From: a virus
IMG/VR virus record: IMGVR_UViG_3300044628_001004
Coordinates: 1-40,577 of that record
Direction: 5' to 3' (one strand)
DNA: 40,577 nucleotides
A program made the position numbers and the translations under genes. This document shows positions 7,897-15,397 of this stretch, in pieces (positions within the stretch are counted from its first letter, which is position 1; every line of letters begins with the position of its first letter). Below the pieces are notes generated by a model that saw only the letters and a program-made list of their open reading frames with translations, was not told the DNA's origin and made no database searches.

Positions 7897-8102
7897 TTGA
7901 GGACGCCGGTTTCCCGGCGGAGTTCAAGGAGCAGCTCCTTCTCGGAGTCCGAGATGTAGTGTTTCCTTAGCCCCATCCGGTTGGCCCTGGCCCGGATGTG
8001 CTTGGGCTGGGCGCGGGTCTCGATGGCGATGTTCTTCAGCGGCGTGAAGGAGAGCAGCATCCGCTCTGCCACGTCCGCCTTGGGTGCGCGGGGATAGCTC
8101 AC
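7893..8102 (-). CDS. Small putative DNA-binding protein
   Basis: The GTG at 8102 makes a GTGA overlap with the preceding stop and gives 69 residues. The sequence reads as a helix-turn-helix of the type found in short phage regulators: VAERMLLSFTPLKNIAIETR, then KHIRARANRMGLRKHYI. The last residues are acidic/basic helix. A longer frame begins upstream, but the overlap pattern favours this start. Function otherwise unknown. Confidence 0.55.
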   Translation of the reverse strand: MSYPRAPKADVAERMLLSFTPLKNIAIETRAQPKHIRARANRMGLRKHYISDSEKELLLELRRETGVLK

Positions 8103-8419
8103 GGCTGCTCCTCCTTCGGTTGGTGCCACGGGTCACGGCATAGAGCCATCTCACCATTGAAGTTGGTGATGATGTAGCCGGCCTTGATGATGAGTTTCTC
8201 TAGCGCGGCGTTTGCACGCTCCAGTTGTTTTACCTTCCCGAGTAGGGGAGGCACGCAAGTGCAATGTTGCTCGTCGGATCGATGATCTAGGGCGTGCGCT
8301 ACCGCATTCTCCCAGTCGTCTACTTTTTCCCGCAGTGCGGCGTTCTCGCGTTGTAGGTCAGCGATAGTGTCACGGAGCGCCGCTTCCCGGGCATTGGCGC
8401 ATTCTTGATGGATGGTCAT
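8099..8419 (-). CDS. Coiled-coil hypothetical protein
   Basis: The 106-residue frame has an ATG start in an ATGA overlap. Residues 8-50 form a clear coiled coil (ADLQRENAALREKVDDWENA). The middle carries HCTC, a possible metal site with a nearby His, then a second short coil (VKQLERANAALEKLI). Small coiled-coil proteins like this are common in phage early operons. No family is recognised. Confidence 0.55.
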   Translation of the reverse strand: MTIHQECANAREAALRDTIADLQRENAALREKVDDWENAVAHALDHRSDEQHCTCVPPLLGKVKQLERANAALEKLIIKAGYIITNFNGEMALCRDPWHQPKEEQP

Positions 8420-8619
8420 TGTTTTCCTTCTTCTTGAGCTGCGAGGCGGGCGTATTCCACGACGGCCCGGGTGCTCTCAGCGGTTGAATTGTCTCGATAG
8501 GCGTGGGCGAGCCGCTTGGCGCAGTTCTTCCACGCTTCCAGTCTGGCTCTCAGGATCTCCAGGTCGTCCGGCTTAGGCGCGATGGCGGGAGCCCGAAACC
8601 TCTCATTGTGCAGGGGCAT
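8416..8619 (-). CDS. Small helical hypothetical protein
   Basis: The 67-residue frame starts at ATG and overlaps both neighbours. It is mostly helical and rich in Ala/Arg (DDLEILRARLEAWKNCAKRL). Tight overlap within the operon supports coding. I do not recognise it. Confidence 0.5.
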   Translation of the reverse strand: MPLHNERFRAPAIAPKPDDLEILRARLEAWKNCAKRLAHAYRDNSTAESTRAVVEYARLAAQEEGKQ

Positions 8620-8884
8620 CGGCGGGCACCTTGATTAGTTTAGTGTACGCCTTTACGGCACCCGACAGGATCTTGTCGTCATCCTTGGTCAGGCCGTCCA
8701 CGAACTGTTCAGCCACTTCCCGCCAGCGGTCGCGGGAAGCGCGGATCTTCTCGTTCTCCGCCGGCAGGGTCTGCCGCTTGGTCAGTTCCTCAATGGCGTG
8801 GACAAGGGCCTTGGCCTCGATCCTGGAGCCATACGGGGCTACCATCAGCCGGAGGATAGCGACAGCGTCTTGGGTCGTTTCCAT
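8603..8884 (-). CDS. Small helical hypothetical protein
   Basis: The ATG at 8884 overlaps the preceding TAA by one base and gives 93 residues. It is helical throughout (AVAILRLMVAPYGSRIEAKA), with a charged central segment. The longer upstream extension of this frame lacks sensible composition and would cover two other genes. Unknown function. Confidence 0.5.
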   Translation of the reverse strand: METTQDAVAILRLMVAPYGSRIEAKALVHAIEELTKRQTLPAENEKIRASRDRWREVAEQFVDGLTKDDDKILSGAVKAYTKLIKVPADAPAQ

Positions 8885-8988
8885 TATTCGTCGTAGTCGG
8901 GTCCGTTGTCGGACTGGATCACGATGCCCACGATTACGCCGATCAGGAAGGCCAGCCCAAGGCCGATCAGGGTAAATGCAGTGCTCAT
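8884..8988 (-). CDS. Tiny single-pass membrane protein
   Basis: A 34-residue frame runs from the ATG at 8988, with four bases shared with the upstream gene's stop region. It has one strong transmembrane helix (FTLIGLGLAFLIGVIVGIVI) and an acidic C-terminus (SDNGPDYDE). Proteins of this size and shape occur in phage early regions, where some modulate host membrane enzymes. It closes an otherwise empty interval in a continuous overlap chain, which supports it. Confidence 0.5.
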   Translation of the reverse strand: MSTAFTLIGLGLAFLIGVIVGIVIQSDNGPDYDE

Positions 8989-9287
8989 AGGCTGCCTCCC
9001 TCGTACCAGCGGGTAATGATGCGGGCGTGGGCCGAGGGGCTCTTTGCCTTCTCGTACTGGGCCACCAAGCGCCGCGCTCTGGCGAACTGCCGGCAGACGG
9101 CCCCGGTCTGGTTGGGCCGAGGCGGCGGACCAATCACGGCCACCACTTCCTCCGCCGTAAACGAGCCGGCCGCCTTCAGCAAGGCACCAGCCATTGCCTC
9201 GAAATCCTCCTGCCATTGCAGGGGGGTGTTGGATAGGGCCAGCGCGCAGCCAGCTTCCTTGAGCAGTTCTCCCGTAGTCGTCGTCAT
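8985..9287 (-). CDS. Hypothetical early protein
   Basis: The ATG at 9287 follows a strong GGAGGA ribosome site eight bases upstream, which fixes the start and gives 100 residues. The C-terminal half contains FTAEEVVAVIG, then NQTGAVCRQFARARRLV and SAHARIITRW; this arrangement is familiar from short phage proteins next to recombination genes but has no function I can name. It follows the ssDNA-binding gene after 13 bases. Confidence 0.5.
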   Translation of the reverse strand: MTTTTGELLKEAGCALALSNTPLQWQEDFEAMAGALLKAAGSFTAEEVVAVIGPPPRPNQTGAVCRQFARARRLVAQYEKAKSPSAHARIITRWYEGGSL

Positions 9288-9300
9288 CGGAAATTCCTCC

Positions 9301-9954
9301 TTAGAACGGCACGTCTTCCGAGATCTCAGGAGCCTTGTACTGAGGCTCCAGTTGGGCAGGGGGCACCGGCGTGCCAGTGGTGAACTCCACGTACTCGGTT
9401 GCCTTGCTGCATACATCGCACAGCCACTGCGGGATGCCTTCCGGCCACTCCACGTCCCGGTGGCCGAGCTTACGTGCCTCGGTGATGGCATCGAGGACGC
9501 TGAAGTTGACCAGGTTGTTCTCAGCCTTCCGCACTGGCATTCCCTTGGGCAGGGCCACGACGCCGGCTACTTCCGCGTGCGTGCCACGGGGGCTGTCCTT
9601 GTGGACGATGTTCACCAGGCAGTTCTTGCCGACGATATTCGACATCTCGAAACCGGCCAGCTCCGCAGTGGTGAACGGGCGACCGCGCCAGCCCTCCAGG
9701 TCTTTCCGCAGCGTGCCCTTCTCGTTGAGGGTCGCCGTGTACCGCTTGGAAATCCCACGGGGGAGATCCTTGCCTTGGACGGTGATGCGTTCCTCCGGGA
9801 CTTCCCAGAGCAGGGCCAGCTTGCGCTTGGGGCCAAACTTTTCGGACACCTGGGTGCCGAGATCGACGATGCCGTAACAGACGGCGTGATGGGTGCCAGC
9901 GGGCACCGGCTCTGACTTGGCGCCGGACGGGCCGGCAGTGACTACGATGGGCAT
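9301..9954 (-). CDS. Phage single-stranded DNA-binding protein
   Basis: The 217-residue product has a beta-rich OB-like core with AVCYGIVDLGTQ at the start, LALLWEVPEERI, SKRYTATLNEKGTLRKDLEG and FEMSNIVGKNCLVNIVHKD, as in the phage SSB family. It ends in an acidic tail finishing SEDVPF. Acidic tips ending Pro-Phe are the protein-interaction peptide of SSBs. It coats ssDNA and probably partners the PD-(D/E)XK nuclease encoded just upstream in the operon. Start ATG at 9954. Confidence 0.75.
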   Translation of the reverse strand: MPIVVTAGPSGAKSEPVPAGTHHAVCYGIVDLGTQVSEKFGPKRKLALLWEVPEERITVQGKDLPRGISKRYTATLNEKGTLRKDLEGWRGRPFTTAELAGFEMSNIVGKNCLVNIVHKDSPRGTHAEVAGVVALPKGMPVRKAENNLVNFSVLDAITEARKLGHRDVEWPEGIPQWLCDVCSKATEYVEFTTGTPVPPAQLEPQYKAPEISEDVPF

Positions 9955-9973
9955 TGTGTTTTCGGTTTTCTGA

Positions 9974-9989
9974 CCGGCGGGATTGCCGG
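9974..9989 (-). other. Short hairpin between two early genes
   Basis: A perfect CCGGC/GCCGG stem with a six-base loop lies between the stop of the upstream 82-residue gene region and the SSB start. No T-run follows in either direction, so I do not call it a terminator. It may shape translation or mRNA stability. Confidence 0.3.
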
Positions 9990-9990
9990 A

Positions 9991-10239
9991 TCAAAGTTTG
10001 AGGCTGGAGGCGATGTGATGGCCGGCGGCTTCCGCCGCCTCGTGCATTACCTGTGCGCCTATCTCGCTGATGACATCTGATGCGTGATGCTTGCAGGCGT
10101 CCAGCATATTGGCGTGGACTAACGTAAACATCAGTTGCGTGTCGGGTTTGCGGTCGGAATTGGGTTTTGCCCCGGCGGGGTCCACGTCGTCGCCAACGTA
10201 GACCGTCGCCGCGACCTTTAGCTCGATGCGGAGGTTCAC
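9991..10239 (-). CDS. Hypothetical early protein
   Basis: The GTG at 10239 makes a GTGA overlap with the nuclease stop, giving 82 residues. It begins with beta strands (LRIELKVAATVYVGDDVDPA) and ends with a helix rich in Ala and His (MHEAAEAAGHHIASSL). No family recognised. Its position between nuclease and SSB suggests an accessory role in recombination. Confidence 0.5.
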   Translation of the reverse strand: MNLRIELKVAATVYVGDDVDPAGAKPNSDRKPDTQLMFTLVHANMLDACKHHASDVISEIGAQVMHEAAEAAGHHIASSLKL

Positions 10240-10991
10240 TGCGGGGGGCGGTAGCTCTTGAGGTACTGCCAGATCTGGACGCAGGACTGGAAGGTCTTCC
10301 AGGCTTCGACCAGATCCTCGTAGCTGTGCCAGACGACCTCCACCCGGCCTTTCTCAGTGGTGCTGATGTAGACGTTGGCCCCGATCTCCGGGACGTGCCC
10401 AAACTTGGCGACCCCGTAGGCTGCGATCTGGAGGGGCTCAGTCTCCCACGGGGTGCAGGCGATGCCGGGCTTGGTCTTGCGGCTCTTGAAGTCCAGGATG
10501 CCCGTCTGCCCGTTGCGGGTGATGACCGCATCAGTGGTGCCAGCGTAGCCGACCTGGGCATTGACCAGCCGCAGCTCGTGCTCGTTGAAGCTGATGCCCT
10601 CCCGTTCGATCAGACGGGCGACGGGCTCCACGTAGGTGTCCATACCCGCTTCGATGGGGGCGCCCTTAAAATGGGCTTCTAGGGCGGCGTGGATGGCGGT
10701 GCCGAGGTCGGCAGCGTCACTCACCTGTTCGAAGGCTTTGGTCAGGATATGCTGGTGATAGCCATCGAACGGCTCGCCTCCAGCCGGGGGGCAGTTGTAG
10801 CAGGCCAGCGAGACCTGCTCCAGCTTCCAGTCCATCAACTGCGGCTTGTCGAGGATGCCCAGCACCGTCGTCACTGACGGGTACAGACCCATCTTGCGGG
10901 CGTCCGCGATGGTCGTTTTGCGGGTACCGCCACCCTTGGCCTTCGGAACCTCAAAGACAGCCTCGCCGGCCTTGTTGTACCAGTGGCTCAC
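10236..10991 (-). CDS. PD-(D/E)XK nuclease, RecB/Cas4/exonuclease-like
   Basis: The GTG at 10991 overlaps the upstream stop (GTGA) and gives 251 residues. Motifs of the RecB-type nuclease fold are in order: LYPSVTTVLGILDKP near the N-terminus, GTAIHAALEAHF (motif His), then YAGTTDAVI followed by GILDFKSRKTK, which supplies the D...D-x-K catalytic core, and LQIAAYGVAKF (Q-x-x-x-Y). It probably degrades or processes DNA ends for recombination-dependent replication, with the SSB encoded downstream. No recombinase gene is evident beside it. Confidence 0.8.
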   Translation of the reverse strand: MSHWYNKAGEAVFEVPKAKGGGTRKTTIADARKMGLYPSVTTVLGILDKPQLMDWKLEQVSLACYNCPPAGGEPFDGYHQHILTKAFEQVSDAADLGTAIHAALEAHFKGAPIEAGMDTYVEPVARLIEREGISFNEHELRLVNAQVGYAGTTDAVITRNGQTGILDFKSRKTKPGIACTPWETEPLQIAAYGVAKFGHVPEIGANVYISTTEKGRVEVVWHSYEDLVEAWKTFQSCVQIWQYLKSYRPPQ

Positions 10992-11209
10992 AGGGCACCT
11001 CCCTTGAGGGCGATGCGCTTGGCCTCCGAGACGGCATCCTGCGCGGCGGACCGCATCATCGAGCGGAAGCTTTCGCGGGTGTAGGGATGGACGCTGTCGG
11101 GGATGGACCAGCGGGCGGCAGTGCGGAAGGCCACAGCGCGTCCGATGGAGCGTTGGACCCAAGGGTCGCGATTAAAGATGCGGCGGAGGGTGAGGGTAGT
11201 CGTCGTCAT
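10988..11209 (-). CDS. Small basic hypothetical protein
   Basis: The 73-residue frame starts at ATG four bases after the previous stop. It is Arg-rich (LTLRRIFNRDPWVQRSIGRA) with a helical C-terminus. It overlaps the nuclease start. The basic character suggests nucleic acid binding; nothing more can be said. Confidence 0.5.
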   Translation of the reverse strand: MTTTTLTLRRIFNRDPWVQRSIGRAVAFRTAARWSIPDSVHPYTRESFRSMMRSAAQDAVSEAKRIALKGGAL

Positions 11210-11213
11210 TGTC

Positions 11214-11330
11214 TTAGTCCTTGTTGGTTGTGGGTTTGTACTGTTCGTTGGCTTCTATCTCTGCGAGGAGGCGGGCGAGCCTTACGGCTTCGTCGCCTTC
11301 GAAAGGATCTTCGTATCGGATGTCGGGCAT
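11214..11330 (-). CDS. Very small acidic protein
   Basis: The ATG at 11330 gives 38 residues with an acidic start (MPDIRYEDPFEGDEA) and a helix (VRLARLLAEIEANEQ). It overlaps the 3' end of the ribbon-helix-helix gene by 49 bases. No ribosome site is obvious. It is supported by tight spacing to the next gene only, so confidence is modest. Confidence 0.35.
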   Translation of the reverse strand: MPDIRYEDPFEGDEAVRLARLLAEIEANEQYKPTTNKD

Positions 11331-11509
11331 TGGGAGAGCGCCTGGCTGATGATGAGCCGGCAGACGTTGGCGCGGGTCCGCTGCTGGCTCTGGGCGAGCT
11401 GATCGATCTTGTTCCACAGCATCGGGCCGAGTTCGACCGTGACCAAGTGACGGGATCGTTTGGTAGCTTGCACGGGATGAGGGATGAGCAAGCCCTGCAC
11501 GCCTTGCAA
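11282..11509 (-). CDS. Ribbon-helix-helix regulator
   Basis: This frame encodes a ribbon-helix-helix fold: a short strand (HLVTVELGPM), helix A (LWNKIDQLAQSQQRT) and helix B (RANVCRLIISQALSQ). The start is uncertain: TTG at 11509, or an internal GTG that places Val-Gln-Ala-Thr-Lys at the N-terminus. It is the first gene of the - strand operon, the usual place for an autoregulatory repressor. RHH dimers bind short palindromes or tandem sites; the likely operator is in the gene-free stretch immediately upstream. Confidence 0.55.
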   Translation of the reverse strand: MQGVQGLLIPHPVQATKRSRHLVTVELGPMLWNKIDQLAQSQQRTRANVCRLIISQALSQCPTSDTKILSKATKP

Positions 11510-11637
11510 GCAAAATGTGAGTTAACCCTAAAAAAAGTTCTTGAGACCATCCCAACAGCCGGCACCGTCCGTCCATCGCTGCGTAGTGGTAGCGGAACTA
11601 GATTTTCCCGTAGTCGTCGTCTAAGTCGAAAGGAAAG

Positions 11638-11674
11638 CCCGGATTCGTGTCCACTACCACGGTCCGGGTTTTTT
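11638..11674 (+). terminator. Rho-independent terminator-like hairpin (+ strand)
   Basis: A CCCGGA/TCCGGG stem (11638-11643 with 11663-11668) carries an inner CGTG/CACG stem and an eight-base loop, followed directly by six T. A complementary CTACCAC/GTGGTAG pairing between its loop side and 11586-11592 could form an alternative structure. No + strand gene lies just upstream, so it either stops an antisense or leader transcript or bounds the structured RNA that follows. Confidence 0.6.
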
Positions 11675-11676
11675 CC

Positions 11677-12190
11677 TTCTCGGAGTCCAAGGAACCGTGA
11701 GCGGCCACCCTGACAGGGAGCCCTGCCACGATCTAAGAGCTTGATCTGAGCTGCAACCCGTAGCCGCGAACGCGGCCCAAAGGGCAGTCTTAAGACCATA
11801 AGAGCCCCCAGGCGTCGTCCCAGAGTCAAAGGCATTGGCCTTTCGGTGGTGCGGTACTCACCCGAATCCGCACTGTTAACCGAGGACGGCGGCAATCCCT
11901 GGGGGTTGCGTTGGAGGACGCACAGATCTAGCCCAATCGGCAGCGGAAACGATCACCCGTCCGCATAAGAGTGAAGGTCAAACCTAGTGAGCCGAGGGAC
12001 CAGCGGTGTGCTTGAGGCACCTCCGAGCCGCCCCCTCAGTCGAAGCGACACCCCATCCAAGGCGCGTTAGAGCCCGTCGCAGACAGCTTATCCTCCTGCT
12101 GGGGGTGAGCTGTCTTCGCACCGTTGCCCAAGCCAAAACGCGGTAAGAACCCAGCCTTGACTACCAGCTTGACAAACGCTTGCTGAGTGT
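11677..12190 (+). ncRNA. Candidate large structured noncoding RNA
   Basis: About 510 bases hold no credible gene but many local helices: 11763-11767 with 11772-11776; 11849-11854 with 11868-11873; 11892-11897 with 11904-11909 (or, as an alternative, 11907-11911 with 11918-11922); 12005-12009 with 12017-12021; 12039-12042 with 12046-12049; and a 15-pair stem at 12081-12096 with 12101-12115 capped by TGCT. Several helices contain G-T pairs that become A-C mismatches on the other strand, so the + strand is the likely RNA. Large ornate RNAs such as GOLLD and ROOL are known from phages; I cannot say whether this belongs to either. No tRNA is seen nearby. Confidence 0.55.
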
Positions 12191-12198
12191 ACCCGCCA

Positions 12199-12495
12199 AT
12201 GGCATTCGAAAGGACATTTCAGTTCCTGAGAAACACCCTAAACGCCCCTGTGAAGGTGCAGCTCAACGGGGTGCAGGCGGAGATTGGAGCCCTCATCAAT
12301 GTGGTGGGGGTGGGGCTGGGCCTGAGCCTGTCTACGGACGGGGAGGGCGTGACGACCCTGACGATGACGGGTGGGTACAGCCAGGTGGATGGCGGGGTGC
12401 CGGGGAGCATTTACACCGGGCCGATGAACATCGACGGGGGCTACTACAACTCTAACTTCGGCAGCACACCCACTTTCAGCGGAGGAACACCATAA
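12199..12495 (+). CDS. Small fibre-associated protein
   Basis: The ATG at 12199 is preferred over an upstream in-frame start because of the MAFERTFQFLRNT N-terminus. The 98-residue protein is beta-rich with Gly- and Thr-rich turns (GVTTLTMTGGYSQVDGGVPG). It ends with GGAGG that serves as ribosome site for the next gene, with TAATG overlap. Position just before a large fibre suggests a fibre or baseplate connector. Confidence 0.5.
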   Translation: MAFERTFQFLRNTLNAPVKVQLNGVQAEIGALINVVGVGLGLSLSTDGEGVTTLTMTGGYSQVDGGVPGSIYTGPMNIDGGYYNSNFGSTPTFSGGTP

Positions 12496-14642
12496 TGGCC
12501 GTACAGATTCAACTCCGGCGGGGCACCGCCTCCCAATGGACCAGTGCGAACCCGATCCTTGCCGAGGGCGAGATGGGCGTGGAATTGGACACGGGCAAGT
12601 GGAAGTTTGGCAACGGCACGGGCACTTGGTCCGTCTTGGCCTATGGGTCGGGGGCGGCGCTGCTGGATGGTGATAAGGGGGACATATCGGTCTCAAATAC
12701 CGGCACTACGTGGCTGATCGATGCGGGTGCGGTGACCTATGCGAAGATGCAGGCAGTCAGCACCACCTCGAAGGTGCTGGGCTCCAGCAGCACCTCCACC
12801 ACTATCCAGGAGCTGACCCTGGGAACTGGTCTAAGCCTGTCTGGGACTACGCTTACGGCTACGGGGGCGACGGTGGCTAACGGTGACTATGGGGACGTGA
12901 CGGTTTCGTCCACTGGCACGGTTTGGACTATCGATAATGGGGTTGTGACGTATGCCAAGATGCAAGTGGCCTCGACCACGTCGCGGCTGATTGGGGCTTC
13001 GTCGACGTCTACGACTCTCAGGGAACTGAGCCTGGGCACGGGCCTGAGCCTTTCCGGCACTACTCTCAGTGCCACGGGTGGGGTGACGGACGGCGATAAG
13101 GGGGATATAACGGTCTCGTCCAGTGGCGCGAGTTGGGTTATCGATTCCGGTGCAGTTACTTACGCAAAACTGCAGACGGCCTCGACGAATTCTAAGCTGC
13201 TCGGAACGTCTTCGACTTCGACGACGTTTGCTGAGTTGACGCTCGGCACGGGCCTGAGCTTGTCGGGAACGACCCTGACCGCCACTGGTGGCGTGACTGA
13301 TGGGGACAAAGGCGACATCACCGTATCGGGCACCGGATCGAGCTGGGTCATTGATAATCAAGCAGTTACCTACGCCAAGATCCAGAACGTCTCCGCTACG
13401 GATAAGCTCCTGGGCCGGTCCACGGCAGGGGCGGGCAGCGTGGAGGAGATCACCTGCACGGCTGCCGGCCGGGCGATCCTGGATGACGCTGATGCCTCCG
13501 CCCAGCGGACGACCCTAGGCCTCGGCACCCTTGCCACCCAGTCTGGTACGTTCTCAGGCACTAGCAGCGGCACCAACACGGGTGATCAGACGATTACCCT
13601 GACCAGCGACGTTACGGGGTCGGGCACGGGGTCATTCGCGACCACTATTGCGGCTGGGGTGGTCAGCACCTCCAAGCTGGGCGGGGACATCACGACAGCC
13701 GGCAAGGCCCTGCTGGACGATGCGGACGCTGCCGCCCAGCGCACCACCCTTGGGCTGGGGACGTTGGCTACGCAGTCGGGTACGTTTTCTGGTACATCTA
13801 GCGGAACCAACACCGGCGACCAAACCATCACCCTGACGGGGGATGTCACAGGTAGCGGTACGGGTAGCTTCGCCGCCACCATCGCCAATGATGCCGTGAC
13901 CAACGCCAAGCTGGCGAATATGACGGCCAGCACCATCAAGGCCCGCGTTACGGGCTCTACGGGTGATCCCGAGGATGCCACGCTTTCTCAGGTGCTCGAT
14001 TTAGTCGGGTCTGCCGCGCAGGGCGACATCCTCTACCGCGGTGCGTCTACGTGGACACGACTGGGCGCTGGCACCAGCGGTCAATACCTCAAGACACAGG
14101 GCACGGGTGCCAACCCAACTTGGGCTGCGGTGACCGCTTCTGGTGGCGGATCGACCAACGTCTGGATTCCGGCCTCCGCGTGGATCCCGCGCACCACCAC
14201 CGGCGCTGGCATCGACTCCCGCGAGCAGGCTACCAACCGGATCAACACGGACGAGCTGCTCTTCGACGCTGGCACGGATGAGTTCGCTCAGGCGATGATC
14301 GTGATGCCGAACAACTGGAACGCCGGGACCGTTACGGCCAAGTTCCATTGGACGGCCTCTACGGGTTCCGGTGATGTGGTGTGGGGCTTGCAGGGCCGGG
14401 CGTATGCCAACGACGATGCGTTGGATCAGGCGATGGGCACGGCGCAGACGGCCACCGACACCCTGACAGCCACGAACGACGTGGACATCTCCCCGGCCAC
14501 CTCCGCCATCACCCTTGGGGGAACGGCGGCCTCTGGCAATCCGGTCATCTTCCAAGTGTACCGGGACGCGGATGCGGCGGGCGACACCCTTGGTGCAGAC
14601 GCCCGTCTGCTGGGCGTTGAGATCTCATACACGGCAAGCTGA
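12495..14642 (+). CDS. Repeat-rich tail fibre / receptor-binding protein
   Basis: The 715-residue protein starts with the RRGTASQWTSANPILAEGE module and a VELDTGKWKFGNGTGTW segment, the virion-attachment domain common in phage fibres. A shaft follows of about four copies of a ~67-residue repeat (GDKGDITVSS...VTYAKLQ...LTLGTGLSLSG) and two copies of a repeat with LLDDADAAAQRTTLGLG and TNTGDQTITL. The C-terminal ~150 residues (from VWIPASAWIPRTT) form the probable receptor-binding head. It should be trimeric and exposed. A clear GGAGG site precedes the ATG. Confidence 0.85.
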   Translation: MAVQIQLRRGTASQWTSANPILAEGEMGVELDTGKWKFGNGTGTWSVLAYGSGAALLDGDKGDISVSNTGTTWLIDAGAVTYAKMQAVSTTSKVLGSSSTSTTIQELTLGTGLSLSGTTLTATGATVANGDYGDVTVSSTGTVWTIDNGVVTYAKMQVASTTSRLIGASSTSTTLRELSLGTGLSLSGTTLSATGGVTDGDKGDITVSSSGASWVIDSGAVTYAKLQTASTNSKLLGTSSTSTTFAELTLGTGLSLSGTTLTATGGVTDGDKGDITVSGTGSSWVIDNQAVTYAKIQNVSATDKLLGRSTAGAGSVEEITCTAAGRAILDDADASAQRTTLGLGTLATQSGTFSGTSSGTNTGDQTITLTSDVTGSGTGSFATTIAAGVVSTSKLGGDITTAGKALLDDADAAAQRTTLGLGTLATQSGTFSGTSSGTNTGDQTITLTGDVTGSGTGSFAATIANDAVTNAKLANMTASTIKARVTGSTGDPEDATLSQVLDLVGSAAQGDILYRGASTWTRLGAGTSGQYLKTQGTGANPTWAAVTASGGGSTNVWIPASAWIPRTTTGAGIDSREQATNRINTDELLFDAGTDEFAQAMIVMPNNWNAGTVTAKFHWTASTGSGDVVWGLQGRAYANDDALDQAMGTAQTATDTLTATNDVDISPATSAITLGGTAASGNPVIFQVYRDADAAGDTLGADARLLGVEISYTAS

Positions 14643-15394
14643 TGAGAGCTCGGCAGCGACATCTCAATAAGAGCCTGCGCGAGACGGCGTGCGCGTTTGA
14701 CTCGCGTTTTCTGAGCGGGTTTAGCGACGGAAACGAAGTCGATACGTGGACCGACTTGTCCGCAAATGGCCGTAATGCGACGCAAGCAACGTCAGCGAAT
14801 CGTCCGACCTACAAGACGGCAATTCAAGGCGGGAACCCGATTCTGCGTTTTGATGGGACGAATGACATCCTTCAGACATCGAGTTTTGCAAACGGGTCGC
14901 AATGTACGGCAATACTTGTGTTGAGTTCTGCGAGCTGGGCGTCTCCCACTAGCTATCGGCACTCATTTGTTCACGGATACGGAGCGACTAGCCCTACGAC
15001 GTCGGGTTCAGCATTTGCCGTTCAGGCAAACTCAGGATTTAACTATTGGGCCACGAACGATGTTTTTGCTTACGGGAATGGATATCAAAGCACTTCCCCA
15101 TATGCTACTGGTGCACCAGCTAGCGGAAGTGATTTCCGCATAATCTCAACTGTGTTTTGGACTTCGCTTTCGCGTATTTACGCGAATGGAGTTCGGTTAA
15201 GTACGAGGGCCGAGTCTACAGCAGCAGTTAATTCATTTACAAGGGATGCGGCGATTGGCGCGCCTTTGTCTGCTGGCGAGCGATGGAACGGAGATATTGC
15301 AGCCGTAATCTACTACACTTCAAACATAGGAGAGCCTATGCGTTCCCGTATTGAGCGATCCAACGCGCTAGCCTTTAAAATCGCCTGCTCTTAA
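14642..15394 (+). CDS. LamG/concanavalin-like fibre or adhesin domain protein
   Basis: The ATG overlaps the fibre stop by one base. The 250-residue protein has an N-terminal FDSRFLSGFSDGNEVDTWTDLS segment, then GNPILRFDGTNDILQT, SSFANGSQCTAILVL and IYANGVRLS, matching the strand pattern of LamG/concanavalin lectin-like domains that bind sugars. Its bases look more A/T-rich than those of the neighbouring fibre gene, suggesting separate acquisition. It probably sits at a fibre tip and contributes to host range. Confidence 0.65.
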   Translation: MRARQRHLNKSLRETACAFDSRFLSGFSDGNEVDTWTDLSANGRNATQATSANRPTYKTAIQGGNPILRFDGTNDILQTSSFANGSQCTAILVLSSASWASPTSYRHSFVHGYGATSPTTSGSAFAVQANSGFNYWATNDVFAYGNGYQSTSPYATGAPASGSDFRIISTVFWTSLSRIYANGVRLSTRAESTAAVNSFTRDAAIGAPLSAGERWNGDIAAVIYYTSNIGEPMRSRIERSNALAFKIACS

Positions 15395-15397
15395 TTT

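Noticed and set aside
9974-9989. Rho-independent terminator upstream of the SSB gene
   Set aside because: The stem is only five pairs and lacks a T-run on either strand.
11206-11895. Long - strand frame of 229 codons covering the structured region
   Set aside because: Arg/Ser-rich shadow-type composition; it overlaps the ribbon-helix-helix gene and the RNA helices and has no domain.
11677-12190. RNase P RNA, tmRNA or group I intron
   Set aside because: No conserved RNase P core words, no tRNA-like ends with a T-arm, and no recognisable intron core or split gene around it.
12171-12199. Sigma-70 promoter from TTGACA near 12171
   Set aside because: No -10-like hexamer lies at a suitable distance downstream.
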